A DNA stretch of 64,000 nt from NCBI GenBank assembly GCA_032878915.1, contig JAVQMG010000125.1, positions 25,239,501-25,303,500 on the forward strand. Direction: 5' to 3'. The position numbers and the translations under genes are program-made. Of the stretch, positions 49,701 to 60,344 are shown in pieces. The DNA is from Castanopsis chinensis (taxonomy: Eukaryota > Streptophyta > Magnoliopsida > Fagales > Fagaceae). The notes under the pieces were generated by a model. It was not told the DNA's origin. It did no database searches and saw only the letters and a list, made by a program, of their open reading frames with translations. Within the stretch, counting starts at the first letter, position 1, and each line of letters begins with the position of its first letter.

Positions 49701-50000
49701 GACTTGGTGGAAGAAAGGCGAGAAAACGCCATGGTCCGACTAGCCAGCTACCAGCAGAAGCTCAAGCAGGGATACGACTCTCATGTACGGTCTAGGCCTC
49801 TCGCCCTGGGAGACTTGGTCTTGAGGAAAGTCGTTGGAACGGAAAAGGACCCGTCGTGGGGGAAATTGGGACCAAACTGGGAAGGACCCTACCGCATAAC
49901 CTCAGCGGCCGGCGTGGGGTCATATTATCTGGTCGACCTAGATAACAAACTTGCACAGCGACCCTGGAATGTAAATAACCTTCGAAGGTATTACTACTAA
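46702..50000 (+). pseudogene. Retrotransposon pol: reverse transcriptase, two RNase H domains, integrase
   Basis: The long frame from 46842 encodes 1052 residues. Domains in order: reverse transcriptase (VCVDFTDLNKACPKD near residue 92, MPFGLKNAGATYQ near 162, YVDDM at 192-196), the RT-linked RNase H-like region (about 345-410), a second RNase H with MDGASNQRGSGAG (about 483), NNEAEYEAL, FSDSQLV and HADSLA, and integrase with an HHCC zinc finger (H..H..CDQC, about 704-745) and DDE residues in LDIVGPF, ISDNG and GQAEA (about 773, 833 and 869). From 46702 to about 46816 the sequence is still coding-like, but in the gag frame. A shift near 46816-46820 then moves into the pol frame, so pol is not continuous with protease. 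It acts in particle replication and integration. As found it could only be made by frameshift recovery. Confidence 0.92.
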
Positions 50001-50077
50001 TGAAAGGCGTTCTCGCCATGTATTCGGATATCATAGTGTCGTGTCGATTTGTAACATCGCAATCTCATCAAATCTTA

Positions 50078-51110
50078 TTAAGTGTTAATGTCAACCTTGG
50101 TTAAGCCGGGTCCTCGGACCTTCTACCTTGGGAAAATTTAACATGGTTCCATAATTTTTTATTAAGTGTTAATGTCAACCTTGGTTAAGCCGGGTCCTCG
50201 GACCTTCTACCTTGGAAAAATTTAACACGGTTCCATAATTTTTTATTAAGTGTTAATGTCAACCTTGGTTAAGCCGGGTCCTCGGACCTTCTACCTTGGA
50301 AAAATTTAACACGGTTCCATAATTTTTTATTAAGTGTTAATGTCAACCTTGGTTAAGCCGGGTTCTCGGACCTTCTACCTTGGGAAAATTTAACACGGTT
50401 CCATAATTTTTTATTAAGTGTTAATGTCAACCTTGGTTAAGCCGGGGAAAATTTAACACGGTTCCATAATTTTTTTTATTAAGTGTTAATGTCAACCTTG
50501 GTTAAGCTGGGTCTTCGGACCTTCTACCTTGGGAAAATTTAACACAGTTCCATAATTTTTTATTAAGTGTTAATGTCAACTTTGGTTAAGCCGGGTCCTC
50601 GGACCTTCTACCTTGGGAAAATTTAACACGGTTCCATAATTTTTTATTAAGTATTAATGTCAACCTTGGTTAAGCCGGGTCCTCGGGCCTTCTACCTTGG
50701 AAAAATTTAACATGGCTCCATAATGTTTTATTAAGTGTTAAATGTCAACTGGGGCTAAGCCAAGTCCCCAGACCTTCGGCCTTAGGAAAATTTTAACACA
50801 CATGCAATTTATTGTTTGAGATAAATGTTAACGTCAACCTCGGTTAAGCCAGGTCCTTGGACCTTCTGCCTTGGGAAAAATTTAACATGCAATTCATTCT
50901 CTTTCAAGTGTTAAATGTCAACTGGGGCTAAGCCAGGTCCTTAGACCTTCGGCCTTAGGAAAATTTTAACACACACAATACGATTTATTGTTTAAGTTAA
51001 ATGCTAATATCAACCCCGGCTAAACCAGGTCCTCGGGCCTTCTGCCTTGGGAAATTTAACACGTTTCAATTACTTTTGTTAAGTGCTAAGGTTGAAATCT
51101 AACGTATAAC
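50078..51110 (+). repeat. 84-bp tandem array between pol and the antisense gene
   Basis: Repeat starts (TTAAGTGTTAATGTCAACC) occur at 50078, 50162, 50246, 50330, 50414, 50479, 50563, 50647 and 50731. The period is 84 bases except for one 65-base unit (50414-50478). Each unit contains TTAAGCCGGGTCCTCGGACC and a polypurine GGGAAAATTTAACA. From 50731 to about 51110 three or four more diverged units follow. The array starts about 75 bases after the pol stop. Tandem arrays in this part of the element are common in Tat/Ogre-type elements and may carry termination signals for the two converging transcripts; that role is inferred. Confidence 0.93.
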
Positions 51111-51482
51111 TGTGCTAAAGGTCGAAATTCTCTCGTGGTAGAACCGCACTTGCCCTAGGTTCGGGCATGCCCAAGGGCACTAAGCTACTGCCTCAGGTGT
51201 AAAGCTACTTAACAATCGTGTATAGCATGTGGCGTAATAACGAGAACAATTACACAATGAGCGTAATGCACCAAGAAGACTATATGGTAAAGAAAATTCA
51301 TAAATAATAAGCTGTCTAATACAAAACCAGAATGAAGAGGTACAAGCAGAAAAATGAAAGAACAAAGCACAAAAGATAACGACCACTACAAAATAAAAAA
51401 AAAAAAATATATATATATATATATATAGCCAACAAGAGCGGGGGCTGAGTGAAGCGACAAAAAGGGGAGGGGCCGGGCTCGC
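51111..51482. other. Spacer 3' of the antisense gene
   Basis: This spacer lies between the tandem array and the stop of the antisense gene. It contains an A run and a TA microsatellite at about 51398-51425. It would be the 3' untranslated region of the minus-strand transcript. The minus-strand frame at 51180-51386 has no features. Confidence 0.5.
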
Positions 51483-54016
51483 CTACCCCTTGATCTTCAA
51501 TGGCGGTTCCTTTGCCGGCTTGGATTGGGCGTCTTTGGCTTGACCTTCCTCTTCCTCTGCCGCAACCTTGGACTGGTCTTGGATTTGCTTCCCCTTGTCC
51601 TTTGGCTTAGGCGGGGGAGGGACTTGGTCGGCAGGGGCGTCCGACACCTCATGGATGACGACCCCTCCGGGAGGCGGAACTTGCTCTTGAGAGGATGGAA
51701 GCTGCACCGGGGCTGCGATCTCGGTATCCACCAGAGTCGAAGCAGCGTCCTCGACTAACTTGATATCCTCCGAATACCAGATCTTCTCAGCTGCCCTCAA
51801 CTCGGAGCCGGCAGGTACTCCCGCAGCGTTTAGGGCCTCGGCCCAAACTTGCTGGCAGTACTCCCTGCACAGCTCGCCCAACTCTTCGGTCAGGCGGTTC
51901 TCGGTCTGCTCGACCCCCTCATTGAAAGCAGCCTTAGTGGCAGCCTCCACCGTCTCCCTGGTAGTACGAGCCGCCTCCTCGGCCCGCGCTAGCTCTTTAC
52001 TCAAGTTGGAGACTTCTTGCCCTGCCTGGGCCAGGGCTTCCTCCCTTTGCTGCAGGAGCTTACGCTGGGCCTCCGCCTGCGCTGTCGCCGACTTCAGGCT
52101 CGCATCCAAGCTCCTCCTCTCCTTCTGCTCGGATGCGAGTTCTTTCGCCAGGTCCGCTCTAGCTGCCTCAGTGCAGCCTAGCTCCTTCTCGACCTCCACC
52201 TTCACGGCATTCTCGGCCCCCGCTCGGTCCTGGTAATGTTGGACCAAGGTATCGGCTGCGAAGGCCTCCTGGGTGGCCTACAAAGAGAAGTCAGAAGACA
52301 CGCAATTAGGAGTTGGTTCTCATGCACGTAGAACGAAGTGGTGGTAAAGGGTTTGAGAGGCGGCACTTACCAGTGCTAGGTTCCTTTTGAGAGAAAGGAA
52401 AAGACATGTCCGGCCCATCCTCCCAAGGTCCTCCATATCCTTGGGCAGAAGGAGGGGCTGCTCCAAAGTGTTAGCCAAGTAGGAGGCATGGCCCCTTTGG
52501 TAGTCCCGGATGCTCGCATTCATTGGAATTGGAGCCCCGTCTACTTGGAGAGCGGGGAACCAACTAGACTCCCCTCGGCGGACCTCGGCTTGTCCGCGTA
52601 GTTCCCCACTCTCGACGGACGAGGCCCGTCCTCCACCCCCAGCAACCTGCTGCTGCTGCTGCAGTTGCCGTTGATGCTTCTGCTTCTTCTCCCTCTCCCT
52701 ATCAGCCTCCTCGCTCTCGTTCCTCCTTTTCCTCGGGACGTTAGGAGGAGGAGGGAGTGGGTCCGCAGGAGGGGGAGGTGGAGGCGGGAGTATCCTCGGC
52801 TGGGACCCGGAAGCGTTATCCTTGGGAACTTGGGTCCCCCTCTTCTTGGCAAAAAGTTCCCTTAAGGACGTCATGTCGTCGTCTTCGCTAGAGGATACCT
52901 CCGGTATTGCAACGACAAAGCCCGGAATACCGGAATGCCTGTCCGAGGCGGTCTCTTCCTCGTCCGAAATGTCGACCACGTTACCCTCTAGCGGCCTTTC
53001 AGCTTCCTCTAGCTGGAACCTGTCGATCTCCTCTCCAAGGGACGAGGTGGAGGCTGCAGGCTCTTGCTGGGCGGCTAGGGGGAGGGCCTCGATGGGCTGA
53101 CTGTACAAAATGGTGGAAGGTGCGTCCGGCAAAGCGCGGGGAGCAAGGAAGTCCGCGTAGCGAACGTCTATCCGAGCTCGCCTCCGATGACCGGCAAGAA
53201 TGGCGTCCTTGACCTCGCTAAAAACCTTCGAAATGGGGTCGTACCCCAGTATTAGGTGGGCAGCCCTCACTTGTAGGTCACCGTTCACGAACACCTCGGA
53301 TCTCAGAACCTTGTTTAGGTCTGAGACGTTGACGTTTCCCAAATTGGGAGATGTGTGTCGCTTATCTGCAAGAAAGAGGTAAAGGAGGCAAACGAAGTTA
53401 GATACTCGTCGCAGAACAAATAAGAACGACAGCAAGGAACAACAAAACTACTAAGGGAATTGAAATGGGGCGGAATTTCGCAAACTAAAGCTCTTAAATC
53501 CTAGGGAGTCACATCTAGTTGCCCCGCCCTCACTGGACAATGGAGACCGTCATGCCACCTCCCTGTAACGAGGAGATAATCATCCTTCATGCCCTTGTTG
53601 GACTTTGGCAGACAGGAAATCAGCCGGACCGCGCTAGACCTCGACTTGAGGTAGTAGCCTGCGTCCCTCAGCCGGTGGCACTCATACATGTAGACGACGT
53701 CGTGCCATGTAAGGTGGAGGCCCATTTGCTCGTTTAGAGCATCGACACAACCTAAAATCCGAAACATATTGGGTGTGCACTGGTCTGGACATAGCCTATG
53801 GTTGCGGAGGTACTCCCTAGTCACCTCCTTCATGGGGAGTGTCATCCCGCCCTCTAGAAAGGCAATTATGGGGATGACAACTTGTCCCACTTGCCTAGAA
53901 CCTGCGACGGCCCCGGGGGGACAGTATTCCAGGCCCACATCAGAAGGGATGTGATACTTGGCCCGGAATCCTTCCATGCCGAAGGGCGTATCCACTAGAC
54001 ACTTAAACCTACCCAT
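51483..54016 (-). CDS. Antisense spliced gene carried by the retrotransposon (at least three exons)
   Basis: The exons on the minus strand are about 53510-54016, then 52371-53365, then 51483-52277. The last intron (52278-52370) has a strong GTAAGT donor and a TTTGTAG acceptor and joins in phase. The first ends at a TTTCTTGCAG acceptor at 53366; its donor, somewhere in about 53490-53560, is not certain. Exon one encodes a region like the 'putative gypsy-type transposon' domain (IAFLEGGMTLPM, FRILGCVDAL). Exon two has a conserved start then acidic and proline-rich low complexity. Exon three is about 264 residues of Ala/Glu/Arg-rich coiled coil (roughly the first 140) with a Pro/Lys-rich tail ending LKIKG. 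Antisense genes at this place are known in some Tat-type elements, but their function is unknown. The frames are open, unlike gag-pol on the other strand. Confidence 0.72.
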
Positions 54017-54487
54017 GGAATCGAAGCTAAAGACGTAGAATCGTAAAGAGAGGAAAGAAAAGTTGACAGCCGAGGAGAAACTTACACAGGGAAGGACGTG
54101 CGCACTTTGGGAGCTTGTTAGAGGAAAGTAAGAAGTTGGATGGCTCTGCAGTAAATTCGCTCTTTGGAAGAAATGATGAATATCGCATCTACCGAAGTGT
54201 TTTAGATGATTGGGAGGCGGTGGTACGTGGGAAGCCTCCCGCTCAAATTTTCGGGGGCGAATCCAGGCCGTTGGATTCCCATCGCACCGTAGAACGTGTG
54301 CGACAGGGAGTTACTTAGCGCATTTAATGTGGGCGTTGCGTGTTACGAAGCGTCAGGAAGGCGTCCAGTAGGCGCTAGCGTGCTCCGCACGTGTGACCAT
54401 TTAAATGTCACGTGAAGGGAAGATTCGTGGATCAAAAAACCATCCGACTCCTCGGATCGAAGTCAAATGATTTTTTTGAGGGGCTAT
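54017..54487 (-). promoter_or_regulatory. Putative promoter and leader region of the antisense gene
   Basis: On the minus strand a possible leader intron is bounded by TGT|GTAAGTTTC (donor near 54090) and an acceptor CTTTAG just before the ATG at 54016. No TATA box was identified. The plus-strand reading of 54470-54487, TTTTTTGAGGGGCTAT, next to the 3' LTR acts as the polypurine tract of the element. The short plus-strand frame at 54115-54318 is not supported. Confidence 0.45.
54472..54487 (+). other. Polypurine tract region before the 3' LTR
   Basis: A purine-rich GAGGGG-containing segment directly precedes the TGTGGG start of the 3' LTR, the expected place for plus-strand priming. It is shorter and less pure than usual. 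Confidence 0.55.
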
Positions 54488-55254
54488 TGTGGGGGGTAAA
54501 AGCGTCAAAACGCCTTATGGGCCTAGGGCCAGGTCCAAGGACGAGGATTCTGCTAAAGGGGCCACGAGTCAGGAACAGGGCCTCCTAACACTAGGGCCCA
54601 AGGGCCAGCCAGCTGGACCGCCAGCCTGTTGAGGATGATCCGAGGAGAAGGCCTCCTCGGACGCTGGATCAGGAACGGAACACGGTAGCAAAACGCCCGA
54701 GAGAGGGGCTCCTAAAGCTCGGCGAGTCATCCTAAATCCCAGAGGGGCGCTGAAGTGGGAGACAAGAGAGACGTGCATTGCATAAGGCTTCTGCCACCGC
54801 ATTAAAGATCTCTCACCTACCCGCCTGGCCGCATTAATGGAGAAATGACTACTGAGAGGAAGGTGAACAGCCTTAAGGGCATTGGGGAGTGTTTTCAGGG
54901 AAAAGACAGATGGGAACTAGAGATGGGGAGTATAAATAGAGAAAGAAGAACCATTAAATGGGAGACCTTTTTGGCTAAAGGAAAAAAGAAGAAGGCTCTC
55001 TCTCTCTCTCTCTCTCTCCCTTGAAGAACAGAACGCCAATCAGCACAGAAGCTCCTCGGCTTATGTCCGAGAAGAGAATTAGGCCACTCCATCAGCCAGC
55101 CGTCTCTCAGAGGTGGACTTGGACCTTACATCGCATCCTTCTAAAGCACCAAGAGGTTTAGGCTTTAGGCCCATTCTCTACAAATTCTATTGTAAAGGCC
55201 ACTTGGGCCGGCCCAGTCACCCATTTGGGCCCAAGGCAACTTTGTGTCCTTACA
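54488..55254 (+). repeat. 3' LTR, 767 bp
   Basis: It matches the 5' LTR over its full length with about 22 substitutions and a few short indels, including a longer CT repeat at about 54996-55018. Most differences are G/A or C/T transitions, the pattern expected of methylated transposon DNA. Confidence 0.95.
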
Positions 55255-55259
55255 TATAT

Positions 55260-57363
55260 ATATATAAATTTATTTATTTGTATATTCATTAGTCAAAATT
55301 TATATCATTTATTAAAAACATTTAATTCTTTTTTGAGAAGAAGTTCATGTCTCATTTAATATACTAATTTCTAACTAAAATGTCAATTTATTGATAATAG
55401 TAGAAAATTGATGTTCATGTACTTAAATAATACTCTAATAATAATAATAAATAAATAAATAAAACAAATCACACCTGTGGCTTGTTTTGTGTATTTATAA
55501 TGTCATAGTGGTATTCTAAATAATAATAATAACAATAAAGAAGAAGAAGAAGAAGAATAGCTCTGTTTAGTGGTGCTTTTGTTTTCTCATTTTTAGCCTC
55601 CATCTCTACTGCCACACTCACCATCATCAATATGATGCCACTGCCATAGTGTTATTCAATAACATGGCAGTGGCAATAGCTAGAAACTATAATTACTATT
55701 TATACTTAAACTGAAGGGAACAAAAATAAAAAAGTTGTATTCATAAATATCAGCTGGACAACATTAACTTCGGCTTGAGAGATTAGTTGAGTACATAAAT
55801 TATTTGTAGGTAAAATGAGAGCAGTTGTGTTACAGCCAAGGAATTATAACAAAGAAGACTTTGCAAGTTGTGCAGACTGGGAAGAGGAGAGCTGAGATTG
55901 AAAAGAAAGTAATTTAGAATTCAAGATGCTTTGCAAAAACATGAAAGAGATGAAGTTGATGCAGTAGGATTCAATGAAATAATACCTGAAATATATAGAC
56001 AGTCTTTGTACAAAACAAAGGTACCACATTGACAATATTGTGAAGAAGAAACTTGAATGAGCGGTAAATTTCGATTGTGAACGGCTTATTTGAAATTTTG
56101 TTAAAAATGGATTAAAGTATATTTGTAATTTAAAAAAAGTAAAAAAAAAAAAAAAAAAACGTTGTCATACCAACCGTGTATAAAAATATTGGTAAGTAAA
56201 AAAATAACATAAGTTGAGTTAGGTTTAACACCATAAACCTGTGGAGGAAGATCTTCTATCCACACCATTAAATCATTAATATGTCTCACCTGTTTAGTTA
56301 GATTATAAGTTACAAAATTTTCTAATCGATGATATGTGAGAAAATAACATCGCTAAAGGTATCTGTAAAGGACTTTGTAAAAGTGAGCAAATGTTTAGAA
56401 GGCTAAAGATTCATCCTCAATTCTCAAGGCTTTGATGAATTCGATACATTTGTTGAGGCAATTGGCATCAATGTTCAATCGAAAATGCTAGAATTACAAA
56501 CATTTTTTTTTTTTTACAAATAATTGATATTGTGAGCAATTATTAGTAAGTAAAAAAAATGATATAAGTAATGAGCTCAAATGAGAATAAAAAACAATTT
56601 GTCACATCAACTATGTAAAAAAATTGTTAAAATTTTTGTGTTTATAGCATTACTCATGCTTAATATATGTTAATCATTTAACTTATTTAGAAAATGCTAG
56701 TGGTTGGCCATAAAAACCAATAAAAAATTAGGTCACAGCAATAACTTATAAAAAAACATTTGTGAGGTTCAGCCCAAAATTTTCATTTTTTTTTTACTTG
56801 CTTTTTCTCTTCTATAAATAGATCACATTGTCACTTTAGAAATGCACCAGTATTCACTCTTCTTCCTCAACTTCCTCTTTTCTCTCTTTCATTTTTTTTT
56901 CTTCTCTCCTTTCTTGTTCCCTTCCCCAACCCTCACCTTCTCCTCCAATGAGGTCCTCAGCCAAAGCATTATTCTCTGAGCTCCACGGCTCATCCTCCAT
57001 GGCCATGCCTCTCTCTCTAGTCCCTGCTTAGAACACTTGAGGAGGATATAGAAAACAATGTCCTTGCCTTTGCGGTATTGGTGTTACTGCTTTCATTTAG
57101 ACACTAAAGAGGTTTTTTTTTTTTTCAATAGATTAATTTTTTTTTCAAAGCCAGTTTTTGTTATTTCTTACCATTTTTTGTTATTTTTGAGATTGGCCAG
57201 TTTTTGGCCAATCACAATCACTTCGGTTTTAAATTCCTTCTCAACTATCCTCACCATATTGTCTAGCTTCTTGACAGCAACATATTTGTTATGACTTGAT
57301 GCTAATACCCGTATATTGTGGAAAAAAAAATTTACCTAGTACTTTTTTTTTTTTTTAATAGGA
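55260..57363. other. Duplicated DNA right of the retrotransposon, with leader-like block
   Basis: Collinear with about 32230-34188 of unit 1. A TATAAATAG box at 56813-56821 is followed by a TC-rich leader and short ATG frames (56950-57100). Unit 1 lacks the TATA segment through a deletion of about 90 bases but keeps the leader-like part at 33680-33900. No full gene follows. It may be the promoter and first exon of an inactive gene, possibly the histidine kinase whose tail lies at 58260. Confidence 0.45.
56813..56821 (+). promoter_or_regulatory. Candidate TATA box of an orphan promoter
   Basis: TATAAATAG stands about 60 bases before a long TC-rich stretch typical of plant 5' leaders. The first ATG frames downstream are short. 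The promoter call rests on motif and context only. Confidence 0.4.
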
Positions 57364-58258
57364 TTTACCCAGTACTTGAATTCTTGAAAGTAAAGTACCA
57401 TACAAAAAGAAAAAGGAAAAAAAAAAAAGAAAAAGATAAATCACTCTACAGTTAATCCACACTCTAAGTAATAATTTTTATCTTAAATATTTATAATCTA
57501 CTTAATAATATAAACTTTACAAAAAAAAAAAAAGCAAATTAAAAAAAAAATACCCAATACTTGATTTTTTGAAAGTAAAGTACCATACAAATAGAAAAAT
57601 ATAAAGATAAAGATAAATTACTCCACAATCCACACAAAAATTGCCCAGTCTTTAATTTCTTGAAAATAAAGTACCATACAAAAAGAAAAAGAAAAGAGAA
57701 AGATAAATCGCTCCATAATCCACACTCTAAATACTAATTATTATCTTAAATATATATAATCCACTTAATAATATAAAATTAACAAAAGAAAAAAAAGTGA
57801 AAAAAATAATTTACCATATACTTGATTTCTTGAAAGTAAAGTATTATACAAAAAGAAGGAAAAAAGATAAAGATAAATCACTCCACGGTCCACACCCTAA
57901 ATAATTACTATTTTAAATATTTATAATCCACTTAATAATATAAAATTTACAAAAGAAAAAAAAGTGAAAAAAAAAAGTTTACTCAGTACTTGATTTTTGA
58001 AAAGTCAAGTACTATACAAAAAGAAAAAGTAAAAAAATGATAAATCACTCTAAGAACCACATTCTAAAAACAAATGACTGTCTTAAATATTTATAATCAA
58101 ATTAATAATAAAAAATTTACAAAAGTAAAAAAAAAAATTTACCCAATGATTTCTTAAAATTAAAGTACTATACAAAAAATAAATAAATAAATAAAGACAA
58201 ATTATTTCACAGTTCAAACTCTAAAAATTAATTATTATATTAAATATTTATAATCTAC
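57364..58258. repeat. Minisatellite, about six repeats of roughly 165 bp
   Basis: Each repeat starts TTTACCCAGTACTTGATT, continues CTTGAAAGTAAAGTACCATAC, has an A-rich middle, a CACTCCAC..TCCACACTCTAAATA segment and a CTTAATAATATA end. One unit is shortened to about 95 bases. Unit 1 has only two. The array is directly fused to histidine-kinase coding sequence at 58260. Confidence 0.88.
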
Positions 58259-59106
58259 TTTGGTGGGGGAAACCATGATGCGTAACATCAACTTCAAACG
58301 CACTGAAGAGGACCTGGTTGATCCTAATGATGTCAGAATATCTAAGCCATTTCATGGTTCTCGTTTGTATCAAGCGATAAGACTTCTTCCTGAGTTTGGA
58401 GGTACATTGCAAGGGAATTCAGGCAAACTAAAAGCAGAAAGCAAGTTTCAAGCTGAAAAAGTTTTAAGAGATCCTAGCTCATCAAGTAGTCAGTCTTATA
58501 TAGAGAATTCTCCGACAAACAAACAGTACTCAACTCAACGAGTAGAATTACAAGACCATGGCAGCAGCATTGAGACAACCAAGAAGAAAAATCTTGTCAC
58601 CCATTCAAACTCTATCTCATGTTGGGTTCATACCAAGAAGTCCTCCGAGTAATGGGAACCCACCAAAAGAGCACGAAATACAAGAAATTGGTAACCCAAA
58701 TGAGGATAAGTCATTGAGTGGGAAGAAACTCTTGGTTGTTGACGACAATGCACTGTTGCGCAAGTTAACTGTTGCCAGTCTTTTAAAGCTTGGTGCAACT
58801 GCCGAAACTTGTGTTAACGGAAAGGAAGCTTTAGATCTGGTTTTCAAAGGTCTAAGTGATCAAAGGAAACTTGAAGCTTCGAAGATTCTCTTCATATGAT
58901 TATGTCTTAATGGATTGTGAGGTAAAGAGCATGATTTCCCTCTCCTTTACCTTTTTATGCTTTTTTTTTTTAATAAATATTTTTTGTATTATATATATAA
59001 ACTTGATTTCCCAATTAGAACATTTGCAATATATTAGAGGATATCCTTCGGACTATGTCACATGTTTCTATGATATTTGGTAAAATTTATGATGTCTCGG
59101 CACTTT

Positions 59107-59391
59107 TTTTTTTTTTTTTTTTTTGGGAGAGAAAAGATAGAACTTTATTCATAAAAACCAAGTGAGTAATCATATACAAAAGAAAAAAAGAAAAAAAAAA
59201 ACCCTGGGCTAACACAAGCTTATTGGCTCAGTAGCAATACAGTGAAAAAAACTGGGCTACCCCCCTCACTAATACCAGATAGGTGAAATAAAACATCAGA
59301 ATGTGTGTATCTGTAGCTCCAAGCTCAAAAATTTCCCTGAGTGGCCGAAAGCTTCTGGTATGTCTCCAACAAAGCTAATGCCACTTCCAAT
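59107..59391 (-). pseudogene. Retroposed 3' end of an mRNA, inside the pseudogene intron
   Basis: Read on the minus strand, the insert ends in a poly(A) tract of about 20 bases (T run 59105-59124), with an AATAAA signal (complement of 59144-59149) about 20 bases before it. Flanking direct repeats ATGTCTCGGCACTTT (59092-59106) and ATGTTTTGGCACTTT (59392-59406) match at 13 of 15 positions. This is the structure of a 5'-truncated processed copy made by LINE machinery. The source gene is not recognised. One frame at the 5' side reads VGDIPEAFGHSGKFLSLEL, faintly like a leucine-rich repeat, but this is not secure. Confidence 0.75.
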
Positions 59392-59670
59392 ATGTTTTGG
59401 CACTTTGCAAACCCTATAGCTTGTTCCAGTTAATAAATCTGTATCTAATGGAGTTCGACCATTTGGTGTTTATAAAACTCAGCCCAATTATATTCTTTGT
59501 TTAAGCATTCAATATTTATTTTAATTTAATTTATTATAATCCCTTGTACTATAGCTTAATTTTAATCACACAATGTAAGCTGTTCACATTTCATAATAAT
59601 ATATTTTTTTTTCCAACTAAATCATATATGATTTTGTGTTTGATAGATGCTTGTGATGAATGGGTATGAA

Positions 59671-60344
59671 TAGGGTTGTCCACGGGTCGAACCGGGTCGG
59701 TTTTGGACCCAACTCGGACTTGACCTGCCGGCGTCGGGTGAAAGGTGGAGGGACCCAAAACTGACCACCGGCTTCAATCAGTCAAGTCGGTTTCGGGTTC
59801 TGGTGATGCCCGGGTCGGTTCGGTAGGTGAAGAGAGTCGCCAGATCTTGCAAAACATCGTCGGAATCTACAAAAATCACTCCATTTGCACCGAAAATCAT
59901 TGAGATCACAAGATCACCACCAGATCTCAAAGGAGAACTCAAGATCTCCGCCTAATCTAGGTGGAAATTGCGAGATCTACACCAAATCTGGGCAGAGAAC
60001 TCAAGATCTCCACTCGATATGGACAAAACCTTGAGGTCTCCATCGGATCTAGGCGAAGAACTTGAGATCTCCACCGGATTTGGGCATAGAAAGGAAGATC
60101 TCCACTAAAACTTGGCTAATTTAAGAGAGAAAAGGAGGAAAATCAAACAAATCTACCTATTCATCGGTCAGGCCGAGCTCCGACAGGTTGAAAGAAGTGA
60201 AACCGAAACTTGAACCAACGAGGGTCAAGTTTCGCTGGACAAAACCATCACCGACCGCGGTGGTGCTCGAGTTGGTCGGCTTTCAGTTCAAGTGGCGACG
60301 GGTCGAGCGGTTCCGGCTGGTTGAGCTAGTCCCGAACAACCCTA
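59671..60344. mobile_element. hAT-type MITE, 674 bp, inserted in a coding exon
   Basis: The ends are TAGGGTTGTCCACGGG and the complement of GAACAACCCTA, so both start TAGGGTTGT when read inward. An 8-bp target duplication GGTATGAA flanks it (59663-59670 and 60345-60352) and splits the codons for NGYE of the receiver domain. The interior has recurring 'GATCTCCACC' words and short, non-homologous frames. No transposase is encoded. Confidence 0.9.

Larger units (their letters stand above)
43882..55254 (+). mobile_element. Ty3/gypsy LTR retrotransposon, Tat-type, 11,373 bp
   Basis: The element has near-identical LTRs starting TGTGGGGGGTAAAAGCG and ending GTGTCCTTACA, flanked by the 5-bp direct repeat TATAT (43877-43881 and 55255-55259; low information because it lies in a TA repeat). 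Unit 1 has the uninterrupted site near 32210-32230. Internal order is primer site, gag-protease, reverse transcriptase, RNase H, second RNase H, integrase, an 84-bp tandem array, and a spliced antisense gene. The extra RNase H with D..E..D motifs after the first, and a large 3' region with an antisense gene, are features of the Tat group. By hand the LTRs differ at about 22 positions in about 755, nearly all transitions, so the insertion is young. Two stops and a frameshift disable gag-pol. Confidence 0.96.
34511..58258. repeat. Segmental tandem duplication, unit 2
   Basis: Unit 2 matches unit 1 collinearly and in the same orientation. Its extra length is almost entirely the LTR retrotransposon at 43882-55254. 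It also has a MITE at 42127-42266, a hairpin at 42677-42736 and a 78-bp tandem duplication in intron 1. It lacks both Mutator-like elements seen in unit 1. It continues through a longer minisatellite that ends at a histidine-kinase pseudogene, for which unit 1 has no counterpart. Confidence 0.92.

Noticed and set aside
50078..51110. Array of regularly spaced repeats resembling a CRISPR
   Set aside because: The whole 84-bp unit is repeated with no unique spacers, and it lies inside a plant retrotransposon.
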